Shown here piece after piece: positions 24,939 through 32,838 of a stretch of 64,000 nucleotides of DNA. The notes below the pieces were generated by a model, which was not told where the DNA came from, did no database searches, and was given only the letters and a program-made list of their open reading frames with translations. Made by a program: the position numbers and the translations under genes. The DNA comes from Deltaproteobacteria bacterium (GTDB taxonomy: Bacteria; Desulfobacterota; Desulfobaccia; Desulfobaccales; 0-14-0-80-60-11). Position 1 is the first letter of the stretch, and the number at the start of each line of letters is the position of its first letter. The stretch covers positions 47,605 through 111,604 of the forward strand of contig JAKAKP010000043.1 in NCBI GenBank assembly GCA_021813445.1, in the 5' to 3' direction.

Positions 24939-25184
24939 ATGGATTATTCCGAGACGAATTTAAAATATAAAATTCTGGAGCTTTACCCCGAGATCATCCA
25001 TTACGGCATCGAGGTCATTGTCATCTATGACCGGGAAAAAGGCCGCTATGGCATCAAACTTGTTATGCCGAGTCCTGACAGCACGGTGTTCCTGGACCGG
25101 AAAGACGCGGACGGCTGCATGGCCGGGAAGAAATCCGAGCTTTTGAGAGAGAGCCTGGAGAAGTTCATCGCCAGGAACACCTGA
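24939..25184 (+). CDS. Small conserved hypothetical protein between flavoprotein and ferredoxin genes
   Basis: This 81-residue soluble protein has one predicted alpha/beta unit: HYGIEVIVIYDREKGRYGIK, LVMPSPDSTVFLDRKDAD and a charged C-terminal helix KSELLRESLEKFIARN. No family is recognised. A good ribosome site (aggaagagggaggcccc) precedes the ATG, 31 bases after the flavoprotein stop, supporting co-transcription. It may be an accessory protein of the electron-transfer pair. Confidence 0.75.
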   Translation: MDYSETNLKYKILELYPEIIHYGIEVIVIYDREKGRYGIKLVMPSPDSTVFLDRKDADGCMAGKKSELLRESLEKFIARNT

Positions 25185-25268
25185 TAATAAGCAGGTGCAA
25201 GGATAAGGCAGAATGGAGTTGGGAAGAAGGCTTGGATCAGATAGAAAGGCTTAAATTATGAAATGATC

Positions 25269-25348
25269 TCCCCCCTTTTTTAAAGGGGGGAAGGGGGGAT
25301 TATGGAGGCCTCGATAATCCCCCTAAATCCCCCTTTAGAAAAGGGGGA
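25269..25348. repeat. C/G-tract palindrome (TCCCCCCTTTTTTAAAGGGGGG type)
   Basis: The left arm (25269-25303) and right arm (25313-25348) are near-perfect inverted copies around a 9-base centre. Each arm itself contains smaller C-tract/G-tract complementarity. It lies in the 249-base gap before the ferredoxin gene, in which no gene is seen. Confidence 0.7.
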
Positions 25349-25433
25349 CTTTATCACCTACACTCCCGATACTGTGGGGGCTGTAACATTTGCGACCGAC
25401 ACCAGGTTTTGAAATAGTTCAAAGGGGTTTTGT

Positions 25434-26018
25434 ATGAAAACCGTGATCGTCCGGCCGGAGCGTTGCGTGGGTTGTCTGCAGTGCCGTTTGGCCTGTGCGG
25501 TGGAGCATTCGAAAACCAAAGAGCTGGTTGGCGCCATCAGCGAACCGGTGGTCCCTAAGGCCCGGCTGCGCATCTATCCAGGGCGGCAGCACCTGGCCTT
25601 CCCCAACAAGTGCCGCCACTGCGAGCCCGCGCCCTGCCAGCAGGTGTGCATCGCCGGGGCCATTAAGCGCACCCCCCGGGGTACGGTGGACATCGACCCG
25701 GAGCGGTGCATCAACTGCGCCATGTGCGCCATGGCCTGCCCCTTCGGGGTTCTCACCTACGCTCCGCTTTATCTGGCCCCGGAAAAGCGGGGGGTGGCCC
25801 TGAAGTGCGACCAGTGCCCGGACCGGGAAGCCGCGGGCCGGCTGCCCGCGTGCGTGGAGGCCTGCAAGGCGGGAGCCCTGACCTACGGAGATTGGCAAGA
25901 AACCCAGGAGGACAAGGGCCGGACTCTGGCCCAGGCGGTGTTCGCGTCGCTGCAAGTCCCCCAGGAGACCTCGTCCCCCCTGCCGGCCACCATCCGCGCC
26001 TGGCGGCAATTGTCTTAA
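25434..26018 (+). CDS. CooF-like four-cluster ferredoxin
   Basis: This 194-residue soluble iron-sulfur protein has 16 cysteines in four 4Fe-4S motifs: CVGCLQCRLAC near the start, CRHCEPAPCQQVC, CINCAMCAMACPFG and CDQCPD...CVEACKAGAL. The order and spacing match CooF and other dehydrogenase electron-transfer subunits (HycB/DmsB type). No CO dehydrogenase (cooS) or other catalytic subunit is adjacent. Its neighbours are the flavoprotein and the 81-residue ORF upstream, so it may shuttle electrons to NAD(P). The ribosome site is weak (aaaggggttttgt). Confidence 0.9.
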   Translation: MKTVIVRPERCVGCLQCRLACAVEHSKTKELVGAISEPVVPKARLRIYPGRQHLAFPNKCRHCEPAPCQQVCIAGAIKRTPRGTVDIDPERCINCAMCAMACPFGVLTYAPLYLAPEKRGVALKCDQCPDREAAGRLPACVEACKAGALTYGDWQETQEDKGRTLAQAVFASLQVPQETSSPLPATIRAWRQLS

Positions 26019-26036
26019 TTACTGATAAACCCACAG

Positions 26037-26080
26037 AAAAAAGGCGGGCAGCCGGCCATGTCCTCATGTTGCCGGCTGCC
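26037..26080 (-). terminator. Terminator-like hairpin oriented to the minus strand
   Basis: GGCAGCCGGC (26047-26056) and GCCGGCTGCC (26071-26080) form a perfect 10-bp stem with a 14-base loop. Read on the minus strand it is followed four bases later by six T (complement of 26037-26042); on the plus strand no T-tract follows. Both flanking genes are on the plus strand, so a minus-strand transcript from 26080-26261 would be its natural client. It could also be a poor plus-strand 3' end structure. Confidence 0.4.
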
Positions 26081-26261
26081 ACCGGCTTGCGGCTGCGGCC
26101 TGAATCCAGATAACTCCCTGCCACCACTGGTCTCCCCCCTCAAGGTGTCTTCCTGACAAGACCTTTCCGGGTTCAGATAAAGTTTTGGGAAAAATTTCCG
26201 ATTATCGAATAAAGCGGTGTAGTTTGCCAAGCAAATCCCACTTTCAGGCAATCTTAGATCC

Positions 26262-27287
26262 ATGCGGCAATTTTTAGATCACGACCTTAAGAGCAGCAGG
26301 ATTGTTGCTCCGGCCATCGGCGAAGAAAAGGGGGGTTTTATCCCCCTGCCCTTGCGGAACGTGAGGCCGGATGCAGAGATTCCTTTTGAAGCTCTGATCA
26401 AGGTCAAGACTCAAGGGGAGAAGGAAGCCCGCTTTATTCCGGCCTGTCCCCAGGGTGAGATATTCAAAGGGGAATGGCTGCAAAAACTCCAGGACCTGGA
26501 GATCCAGTGGCTCTACTACGCCCAGGAGGATGAAGCCAGGGTCCTGGAATATCTGGATAGTTGCCTGGAGAAAGTATTACCGGACGAGGACCGGGGACCC
26601 GAAGAGAAGGTCAATCTCCTCTATGACACCACGCTGATCTTTGTGCGCAACTTTTTTTCCGCCGAAGAGATCGGCTCTGCGCCCCAGATGTTCAGGGCCC
26701 TGCGCCTGATCGACAATCTCTTTGATCTGATGAAGGGCGGGGTTGACTATTACCGGTCTATTCTAGATATCAGGCGCCATGGCCACATCCTCTACAACCA
26801 TTGCCTCAATGTTTGCTTCCTGGGGCTGGCCTTCGTCAGTTCCATGGGCTGGGACGCCAGGAAGGCCCAGGACTTCGGCCTGGGAGCCATGCTCCATGAC
26901 ATCGGCCTCATCCAACTAAAGCCGGAATTGATCGATAAGCAGGCCCGGAAGTCGGCGCTGCGGCCCACGGACTCCCACCCGGCCTTGGGATACAAGATGC
27001 TCGCCAACATGCCCGGACTGCGGCGGGAAGTCAGATACATGGCCCTGCAGCATCATGAAAATGGGGACGGCTCCGGGTATCCCGGGGGCTTGAAGATCAA
27101 CAGCATTGACCGCTGGGCCCGGGTCCTGCGGATTCTGGACCACTATGAGACCCTGACCGGGGGCGCGACTGGCAATCGTCCTTTGTCCTCCAAGGCTGCC
27201 TTGCGGGAGATGGCCGCGCTTCAGGAGAGAAAGACATTTGATTTGAATTACTTTATGAGTTTTATTAAATTTATCGGCAAAACCTAG
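26262..27287 (+). CDS. HD-GYP domain protein (predicted c-di-GMP phosphodiesterase)
   Basis: This 341-residue soluble protein has an N-terminal region of about 150 residues that resembles the partner domains of HD-GYP enzymes (IPLPLRNVRPDAEIPFEALIK). The HD-GYP domain follows from about residue 165: the first His in LYNHCLNV, the HD pair in GAMLHDIGLIQL, HPALGYKML, and the signature HHENGDGSGYPGG. All metal ligands and the GYP triad are present, so hydrolysis of c-di-GMP is expected. No receiver domain is fused. The start has no clear ribosome site. A strong intrinsic terminator follows. Confidence 0.92.
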   Translation: MRQFLDHDLKSSRIVAPAIGEEKGGFIPLPLRNVRPDAEIPFEALIKVKTQGEKEARFIPACPQGEIFKGEWLQKLQDLEIQWLYYAQEDEARVLEYLDSCLEKVLPDEDRGPEEKVNLLYDTTLIFVRNFFSAEEIGSAPQMFRALRLIDNLFDLMKGGVDYYRSILDIRRHGHILYNHCLNVCFLGLAFVSSMGWDARKAQDFGLGAMLHDIGLIQLKPELIDKQARKSALRPTDSHPALGYKMLANMPGLRREVRYMALQHHENGDGSGYPGGLKINSIDRWARVLRILDHYETLTGGATGNRPLSSKAALREMAALQERKTFDLNYFMSFIKFIGKT

Positions 27288-27367
27288 AGACGGTCTCCGG
27301 TCTCCGGGAGGAAAGAAATAAAAGATATTAACGGGTAAGTTGTGGGTTTTTTTTGAAAAGTTTAAAA

Positions 27368-27396
27368 GGGCAAAAGGTCAGCCTTTTGCCCCTTTT
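27368..27396 (+). terminator. Intrinsic terminator after the HD-GYP gene
   Basis: GGGCAAAAGG (27368-27377) and CCTTTTGCCC (27382-27391) form a 10-bp stem with a 4-base loop, followed by CTTTTT. It also has an A-run upstream, so it may work on the minus strand for purM. Confidence 0.9.
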
Positions 27397-27466
27397 TCAT
27401 TTTATCCAAGGGAGCGTTCTTTTAATCGAAAACCGAAAACCGAAGACCAAAGACTGAAGACCGTCT

Positions 27467-28507
27467 TTAGACAAAGACCAAGGGCGGGTCCTCGGGCTTG
27501 CGGGCTACGATTTCCCCGATCACAAAGGCCTGTTCATGCAGGCCTTGAAGACGCAACAACACATCCGCCTCCAGCTCCGGAGCCACCACCATCACCATGC
27601 CGATGCCGTTATTGAAGGTTCGGAGCATTTCCTCGTCGGGAATATTTCCCTTCTCTTGGAGAAACCGGAAAATGGGAGGCACGGGCCAGCTCTGCCGCTG
27701 GATCACCGCCTGACAGGAGCGGGGCAGGATGCGGGGCAGATTCTGGGTCAGGCCGCCGCCGGTGATATGGGCCAGGCCGCTCAAGGGAAAATCTCTAAGG
27801 ACATTGAGCACCGGCTCCACGTAAATCCGGGTGGGTTTGAGGAGTTCATCCCCCAAGGGACCACCAAGTTCCGGGATGTAATCCATCACCCGGTAGCCCC
27901 GGTTCTCGAAAAAGACCTTGCGCACCAGGGAAAAGCCGTTGGAGTGCAGGCCGTTGGAGGCGATGCCGATGAGGCGGTGCCCCACGGCGATGTCCGACCC
28001 GTCGATGATCTGGCTCCGGTCCACCACGCCCACCACAAACCCGGCCAGATCGTAGTCACCTGGCTTGTAAAGGCCGGGCATCTCCGCGGTTTCTCCCCCG
28101 ATCAGGGAGCAGCGGGCCTGAATGCAGCCGTTGGTGATGCCTTCCAGGATCTGGGCCCCGACCTGGGGCGAGAGCTGGCCCATGGCCAGGTAATCCAGGA
28201 AAAACAGAGGAGTGGCGCCGTGGACAATGATGTCATTGACGCACATGGCCACCAGATCGATGCCGATGGTGTGGTGGCGGTCCATGAGCACGGCCACCAT
28301 GATCTTGGTGCCCACCCCGTCGGTGGCGGAAACCAGCACCGGGTCGTGATATTGCTGGACATTAAGGTGAAACAGACCGCCGAAGCCGCCGATTTCCCCC
28401 AGAACGCCGGTGCGGAAGGTGGATTTGACTAAGGGCCGAATCTTGTCGATAAAGGCTTCGGCCTTATCGATGTCAACCCCTGAATCGCGATAAGTGGTGG
28501 CATCCAT
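27467..28507 (-). CDS. purM: Phosphoribosylformylglycinamidine cyclo-ligase (AIR synthetase)
   Basis: PurM makes AIR from FGAM with ATP in de novo purine synthesis. The 346-residue protein shows the family segments YRDSGVDIDKAEAFIDKI, VLVSATDGVGTKIMVA, IGIDLVAMCVNDIIVHGATP, LIGGETAEMPGLY and NGLHSNGFSLVRKVFFE. The frame stays open upstream to 28738, but that extension overlaps the DUF134 gene and has no family similarity; the ATG at 28507 gives the normal N-terminus. The last codons (LVFV, stop) merge into a gaagaccaaag/gaaaacc repeat tract (27426-27470). Confidence 0.95.
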   Translation of the reverse strand: MDATTYRDSGVDIDKAEAFIDKIRPLVKSTFRTGVLGEIGGFGGLFHLNVQQYHDPVLVSATDGVGTKIMVAVLMDRHHTIGIDLVAMCVNDIIVHGATPLFFLDYLAMGQLSPQVGAQILEGITNGCIQARCSLIGGETAEMPGLYKPGDYDLAGFVVGVVDRSQIIDGSDIAVGHRLIGIASNGLHSNGFSLVRKVFFENRGYRVMDYIPELGGPLGDELLKPTRIYVEPVLNVLRDFPLSGLAHITGGGLTQNLPRILPRSCQAVIQRQSWPVPPIFRFLQEKGNIPDEEMLRTFNNGIGMVMVVAPELEADVLLRLQGLHEQAFVIGEIVARKPEDPPLVFV

Positions 28508-28547
28508 GCCCTTTTGTCTCCCCCCAAGAGGCTTCAGGGCCCCAGGA

Positions 28548-28973
28548 TTATTTGTGAGTCTTGTCCAGGAAGAGCTGGCCGAAATTTTGGCTGTGGCATT
28601 TGGAACAGGCCTGTGGGGCTGCGCCCTCGGCGGTGAGAGCGGCCTCACGGTGGCCGCAGAAACGGCACTCCAGGAACTGGCCCACCAGCCGGTAATCTCC
28701 CCCCTCGATGCGGATGGCCTTACCATGGGCCAGGGCATCGGCTACGGTCCGATGAGCCCGAGCCAGCATGCGGGTCACCGTTGGCCGGGAAACCTGCATC
28801 TGCTTGGCCACTTCTTCCTGACTCAGCCCTAAATAGTCCGACAGCCGCATGGCCTCCATTTCGTCAATGGTGATCACCACCTGTTCCAGACCTCCCAGTG
28901 GTACCCCCTGGGGTTTGAAAAAGGTCGCCCCCGGCTCCATCTTCACCCAACGGCACTTTTTCGGTCTGGCCAT
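28548..28973 (-). CDS. DUF134/UPF0251 family HTH protein with C-terminal zinc ribbon
   Basis: This 141-residue protein begins ARPKKCRWVKMEPGATFFKP, typical of the DUF134 family, followed by a sigma-70-region-4-like helix-turn-helix (LSDYLGLSQEEVAKQMQVSR, PTVTRMLARAHRTVADAL). The C-terminal part carries CRFCGH and CSKCH, an expected zinc ribbon. It is a predicted DNA-binding regulator; its targets are unknown. The ATG at 28973 with a ggaaggg site is chosen over an upstream in-frame start. It precedes purM on the same strand by 40 bases. Confidence 0.88.
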   Translation of the reverse strand: MARPKKCRWVKMEPGATFFKPQGVPLGGLEQVVITIDEMEAMRLSDYLGLSQEEVAKQMQVSRPTVTRMLARAHRTVADALAHGKAIRIEGGDYRLVGQFLECRFCGHREAALTAEGAAPQACSKCHSQNFGQLFLDKTHK

Positions 28974-29129
28974 CCCTTCCGGTCCCGCAAAAATTATGTA
29001 CCTATTTTTAAAACCAGAGCCGGGTCCTGTCAAGGGAATAAACCCGGAAACGAGGCGGACGCGGCATCTACCATTGACGAATGCCGGAAAGCATCATATC
29101 TTGTTCCAGTACTTTCGGGAGCGGTAATA

Positions 29130-29978
29130 ATGACGACTGCGCAGCAATATTACACCCAGGTGGAGGAATGCGCCGCCTTCCTGAGCCGGCAATGGACTAC
29201 GCCTCCCGCCTGGGGCATCATCTTGGGGACCGGCCTGGGGCTGCTGGCAGAAAGCATGGAGGTGGCAGTCAACCTGCCCTATGAGGAACTGCCCCATTAT
29301 CCCCGGGCCACCAGTCCCAGCCACCGGGGCCGCCTGAGCTATGGGCGCCTCGCCGGCAGCCAGGTGCTCCTCTGCCAGGGGCGGCTCCATGCCTATGAAG
29401 GCTATTCCCTCCGCCAGGTGACTTTCCCGGTGCGGGTCATGGCGGCCCTGGGCATCCCAAGACTGATCCTCACCAATGCCGCGGGCGGGCTCCATCCCCT
29501 CTTTAAGGCCGGGGAGCTGATGCTGATCAGGGACCACATCAATTTGATCGGAGACAGCCCCCTGACCGGGGAGAATATCGACGCCTGGGGGCCCCGGTTT
29601 CCTGATTTGAGCCGGGTTTATGACCGCAACCTGATGCAGACTGCAGAAGATGTGGCCCTGAAGCAGGGCCTGGTCCTGCGGCAAGGCGTTTACGTGGCGG
29701 TAAAAGGCCCTAATCTGGAGACCCCGGCGGAAACCCGCTTTCTCAGGCGGATCGGCGCGGACGCAGTGGGGATGTCCACCGTGCCCGAAGCCATCTGTGC
29801 AGTGCATGCGGGTCTGCAAGTCTTAGGCGTTTCCGTGCTCAGCAACATTAATCTCCCGGACGCCATGGCTTCCACTTCTTTGGAGGAGATTGTGGCCACG
29901 GTGGTTCGCGCCGAACCCCAACTTGTGCGGCTGCTTTTGGGTATTATGGAGCAGACCGCGGCCACAACACCGGCTTAA
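29130..29978 (+). CDS. Purine nucleoside phosphorylase (class I, trimeric type)
   Basis: This 282-residue enzyme phosphorolyses (deoxy)guanosine or inosine to base and ribose-1-phosphate. The PNP signature is present: WGIILGTGLGLLAE, FPVRVMAALGIPRLILTNAA, GGLHPLFKAGELMLIRDHIN, VAVKGPNLETPAETRFLR and GADAVGMSTVPEAICAVHAG. Methylthioadenosine phosphorylases are related, but GMSTVPEA and the length favour PNP-I. The ATG has a gggagcggtaata site. The stop codon overlaps the convergent gene's stop in a shared TTAA. Confidence 0.95.
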   Translation: MTTAQQYYTQVEECAAFLSRQWTTPPAWGIILGTGLGLLAESMEVAVNLPYEELPHYPRATSPSHRGRLSYGRLAGSQVLLCQGRLHAYEGYSLRQVTFPVRVMAALGIPRLILTNAAGGLHPLFKAGELMLIRDHINLIGDSPLTGENIDAWGPRFPDLSRVYDRNLMQTAEDVALKQGLVLRQGVYVAVKGPNLETPAETRFLRRIGADAVGMSTVPEAICAVHAGLQVLGVSVLSNINLPDAMASTSLEEIVATVVRAEPQLVRLLLGIMEQTAATTPA

Positions 29979-30235
29979 CTCTTTTTCTTCCGGGATTTCC
30001 GGGGGGCCTTAGCGCTCTTCGGAGTCTCTGGAGTTGCAGCTGGCAAAGGTGATTCCGGGGTCGGCGTATGTTTAAGAAGGTGAGCGGGTTTCTTCGCGGC
30101 CGCGCCTGCGGGTGCGAGCACATAGACCCGCTTTCCCTGGGGCAAATTGTCCAGGGGAAGCCCACAATTGGCGCAGGCCTTCAAAAATAAGGGATTATCC
30201 GTTTGGCATTTCGGGCACTTCATCCACAGCCCCAT
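29975..30235 (-). CDS. Small zinc-ribbon protein with Pro/Ala/Lys tail
   Basis: This protein of about 86 residues has an N-terminal zinc ribbon, CPKCQTDNPLFLKACANCGL, and a low-complexity Pro/Thr/Ala segment ending in a Lys/Arg-rich tail (KSAKAPRKSRKKKS). No further domain is seen. The ATG at 30235 lies six bases after a ggagg; an ATG at 30241 in frame would be too close. The gene ends inside the TTAA shared with the convergent PNP gene. The function is unknown; a nucleic-acid-binding role is possible from the basic tail. Confidence 0.7.
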   Translation of the reverse strand: MGLWMKCPKCQTDNPLFLKACANCGLPLDNLPQGKRVYVLAPAGAAAKKPAHLLKHTPTPESPLPAATPETPKSAKAPRKSRKKKS

Positions 30236-30312
30236 CAGCATCCTCCGGGGGTTTTTGGTTACAATTAGCAGAACTTAGGCCAATCTTCAAGGTTTTTCTT
30301 GCAACTATTGAC

Positions 30313-30330
30313 CTCCCAGGCACCTGGGAG
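30313..30330. promoter_or_regulatory. Perfect palindrome upstream of ridA
   Basis: CTCCCAGG-CA-CCTGGGAG is a perfect 8-bp inverted repeat with a 2-base centre, 35 bases before the ridA start. It sits next to a TTGACC hexamer (30308-30313), so it could be an operator or a leader hairpin. No T-tract follows. Confidence 0.35.
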
Positions 30331-30365
30331 ACGGAGGATTTACTTCAGAAAAAAGGATTAAGTAT

Positions 30366-30749
30366 ATGAAAAAAATAGTGATTTCCACGGATCAGGCTCC
30401 GGCCGTCGTCGGTCCCTACTCCCAGGCCCTGGCCGCGGGCCCCTACGTGTTCATTTCCGGGCAGATTCCCATGAATGCTGCCGGTGAAATGGTGGAAGGG
30501 GACATTGTGGTCCAAACCGTCCAGGTAATCCAGAACCTGAAGGCCATCCTGGCCGCAGCCGGCCTATCGCTCAGGGACGTGGTTAAAACCACCATATACC
30601 TGGCAGACATGGCGGATTTTAAGGAAATGAACCGCACCTACGCCGAGTTTTTCCCGGAACACCCCCCGGCCCGCACCACCATCCAGGCCGCGGCCCTGCC
30701 CCGGGGTGCGGCCTTGGAAATAGACGCCATCGCCCTGAAGAGGGTTTAG
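30366..30749 (+). CDS. ridA: RidA-family enamine/imine deaminase
   Basis: This 127-residue RidA/YjgF protein hydrolyses reactive 2-aminoacrylate and related enamines made by PLP enzymes. The family segments are VISTDQAPAVVGPYSQALAA, YVFISGQIPMNAAGEMV, ILAAAGLSLRDVVKTTIYLA, the catalytic-Arg motif ARTTIQAAALPRGAALEIDA, and the Glu. It is a small cytoplasmic trimer in known members. An aaaaaggattaagt ribosome site precedes the ATG. A protoglobin gene follows 31 bases downstream on the same strand. Confidence 0.95.
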   Translation: MKKIVISTDQAPAVVGPYSQALAAGPYVFISGQIPMNAAGEMVEGDIVVQTVQVIQNLKAILAAAGLSLRDVVKTTIYLADMADFKEMNRTYAEFFPEHPPARTTIQAAALPRGAALEIDAIALKRV

Positions 30750-30780
30750 AGAGAAAGTCGTTTTATTGTGGAGGCGGGGG

Positions 30781-31674
30781 ATGCGCACCTTCCAGGAGAT
30801 CAAAGACAACTACCGGTTCACGACTGCAGAAATGGAGACCTTAAAAAGCCTGCTGCCGGTCGTCGAACCCCACGCCGAGCAATTGATCGGCGACTTTTAC
30901 CACGTCTGCCGGCAGATGCCGGATGCGGCCAAGTTTCTCCAAGATGAAGCCCATTTGGCCCGCCTTAGCGAGGCGCATCGCTCCTGGCTGCTGGCCCTGT
31001 TTCCAGGCCCCTTTGACGAGCGCTACTATGAGCGTCTGCGGCGGGTCGGCCATGCCCACGTGCGCATCGGCCTGTCCGCGCATTTTGTCTATGTGGCGAT
31101 GAATTTTTTCCGCCTGCAGCTGCACAAAATCATTGACACCGAGGTGGAACCCCGGCTCCGGGAATTGAGCCAGAGAGCCGTGGAGAAGATCCTGGATCTC
31201 AACCTGGATGTCATTGCTCGCACCTACCACGAAGAAGAAATGCGCCGGGTGTTTTTGTCTTATCGCCTGGACAATGCCTTGATGCGGTTTGCCAGCCGCT
31301 TTACCTTCGGTCTCAACATGCTACTGCTCATCGGCCTCATTGCCCTGTCCCTGGGGGTGGTGGCGGTTTTGGCCCACGACATCAGCCTGATCTTCCGGGG
31401 CAGTCCGGAAAAAGGCTTGGTGTCGGCCCTGGGTTCCCTGCTGATCCTCTGGTTGATGATCGAATTGCTGGACGCGGAGATCGGCCGGCTCCAAGGGGGA
31501 GACTTTCAACTCTCCCTGTTTGTGGGCGTGGCTCTGGTGGCCTTTATCCGCAAGGTGCTGGTGGCCTCCCTCGCCCACGAATCCCTGCAAGTGGAGGGCC
31601 TTTACCTGGCCGGCAGCTTCATCCTGGGGGCGATCTACTGGCTGGTGTCCAGGGCTGAAAGCAGGAAAAGTTAA
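30781..31674 (+). CDS. Protoglobin sensor domain fused to a PsiE-like membrane domain
   Basis: This 297-residue protein has two parts. Residues 1-165 form a protoglobin/globin-sensor domain (EIKDNYRFTTAEMETLKSLL, FYHVCRQMPDAAKFL, and the proximal-His segment GHAHVRIGLSAHFVYVAMNF). Residues from about 175 form four hydrophobic helices of the PsiE type (LNMLLLIGLIALSLGVVAVL, SALGSLLILWLMIELLDAEI, LFVGVALVAFIRKVLVAS, LYLAGSFILGAIYWLVS). It should bind heme on the cytoplasmic side of the membrane and sense O2, CO, NO or redox. The ATG at 30781 is chosen for its ggaggcggggg site. It follows ridA closely. The output of the PsiE part is unknown. Confidence 0.85.
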   Translation: MRTFQEIKDNYRFTTAEMETLKSLLPVVEPHAEQLIGDFYHVCRQMPDAAKFLQDEAHLARLSEAHRSWLLALFPGPFDERYYERLRRVGHAHVRIGLSAHFVYVAMNFFRLQLHKIIDTEVEPRLRELSQRAVEKILDLNLDVIARTYHEEEMRRVFLSYRLDNALMRFASRFTFGLNMLLLIGLIALSLGVVAVLAHDISLIFRGSPEKGLVSALGSLLILWLMIELLDAEIGRLQGGDFQLSLFVGVALVAFIRKVLVASLAHESLQVEGLYLAGSFILGAIYWLVSRAESRKS

Positions 31675-31680
31675 GGGGGG

Positions 31681-32838
31681 CTAGGACGCGGCGCCCCCGG
31701 ACTCCGGCGGGGTCTGGGGAGTTGGCGGCGCTTCCGGCCCTTTCTCCACCTCCGGCCGGTCTATAAAACGGTGGGGCAGCCTGATCGTCACCGTCGTCCC
31801 CCGGCCCACCGCACTGTCCAAAGCGATGGCGCCCCGGTGTTCATCCACTATCTGCCGTACAAAGACCATGCCCAAGCCGGTGCCGCCGACCTTGGTGGTA
31901 TAGAAGGGCACAAAGACATTCTCCACTACCTCCGGGGGCATGCCCCGGCCCGTGTCCTGAATGGTCAGGACCGCGTTGTCCTTTTCCACCAGAGTGCGCA
32001 CCATAATTTTGCCGTGGGGCCGGGTGGCCTCGATGGCGTTGCGCACCAGGTGGGAGAGGGCTACTTTGAGGAGGTGGCTGTTGAAGCGGCCCATCAGGGG
32101 CTGGGGGTGGAACTCGGTGATCAGGGAGATACTCTTGGCTTTGAGCTCGGGCCGCAGCAATTCCAGGGTATTCTCCACGATATGGTTGAGGTCTTCCTGA
32201 TTGAAGAAGGATTCCTTCCTCTGGGCCAGGGATTCAAAGCGGGTCACCATCTGCTCGATGTGGCGGGCCTCTTCGGCGATGGCCGACAGCCAGGTGCGGG
32301 TGGGATCATCCGGGTCGGTCTTGCGCAAGAGGCGATGGCTGAAACCGCCGATGATGTGCAGGGGATTGCGGATGCCGTGGGCCATGCCCAGGGCCATCTC
32401 CGCCATGGTGCGCTCCATCACCAGGGCTTCCATCTCCCGGTTGAGGGCCAGGATCTCATGGCTGGTTTCCTCCAGATGGTGGTGATCCTCCTCCATGCGG
32501 CGGTACAGGCGCTGCACCCGGTGAAAAAAGAGGGTAATGGCGGCAATGACCAAGTAGACGGAACTGTCAAACCCTCCGAAAATTCTCCGGAGAATCCACA
32601 GAAAATCGCTCTCCTGATAATAGTTGATGAACTCTTGCGTACAGTGGGAAATGGCGTGCGTGATGGAAAAGATGACAAAGCAGACGGTGAGCCAGTCTAG
32701 AAAGAGCCAAAGGGCGTTTTCCGGATCCCGGGCCATCAGGCGGCGGGTGATCCTCAAGGAAAGCACAGAGAACACCAGCACTGAGAGGGAGCCCAGAACT
32801 TGGACGATCCAAATTGGGAGAAGGGGGAGGGCAATCAT
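31681..32838 (-). CDS. Membrane sensor histidine kinase
   Basis: This 385-residue kinase has an N-terminal membrane region of about 110 residues with three helices (LPIWIVQVLGSLSVLVFSVL, LFLDWLTVCFVIFSITHAIS, SVYLVIAAITLFFHRV), then a coiled-coil linker, and the HisKA box ALGMAHGIRNPLHIIGGF with its phospho-His. The HATPase_c domain follows (N box LSHLVRNAIEA, G1 IQDTGRGMP, F box VFVPFYTTK, G2 GGTGLGMVF). The C-terminus is Pro-rich. The ATG at 32838 overlaps the stop of the upstream membrane-protein gene (TGATG); a longer frame to 33081 only overlaps that gene. No response-regulator gene is adjacent. Confidence 0.93.
   Translation of the reverse strand: MIALPLLPIWIVQVLGSLSVLVFSVLSLRITRRLMARDPENALWLFLDWLTVCFVIFSITHAISHCTQEFINYYQESDFLWILRRIFGGFDSSVYLVIAAITLFFHRVQRLYRRMEEDHHHLEETSHEILALNREMEALVMERTMAEMALGMAHGIRNPLHIIGGFSHRLLRKTDPDDPTRTWLSAIAEEARHIEQMVTRFESLAQRKESFFNQEDLNHIVENTLELLRPELKAKSISLITEFHPQPLMGRFNSHLLKVALSHLVRNAIEATRPHGKIMVRTLVEKDNAVLTIQDTGRGMPPEVVENVFVPFYTTKVGGTGLGMVFVRQIVDEHRGAIALDSAVGRGTTVTIRLPHRFIDRPEVEKGPEAPPTPQTPPESGGAAS

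Noticed and set aside
26015..26263. 82-codon minus-strand frame
   Set aside because: It runs through a hairpin and lacks a ribosome site; the region is more likely non-coding.
28508..28738. N-terminal extension of purM
   Set aside because: It overlaps the DUF134 gene and has no PurM similarity.
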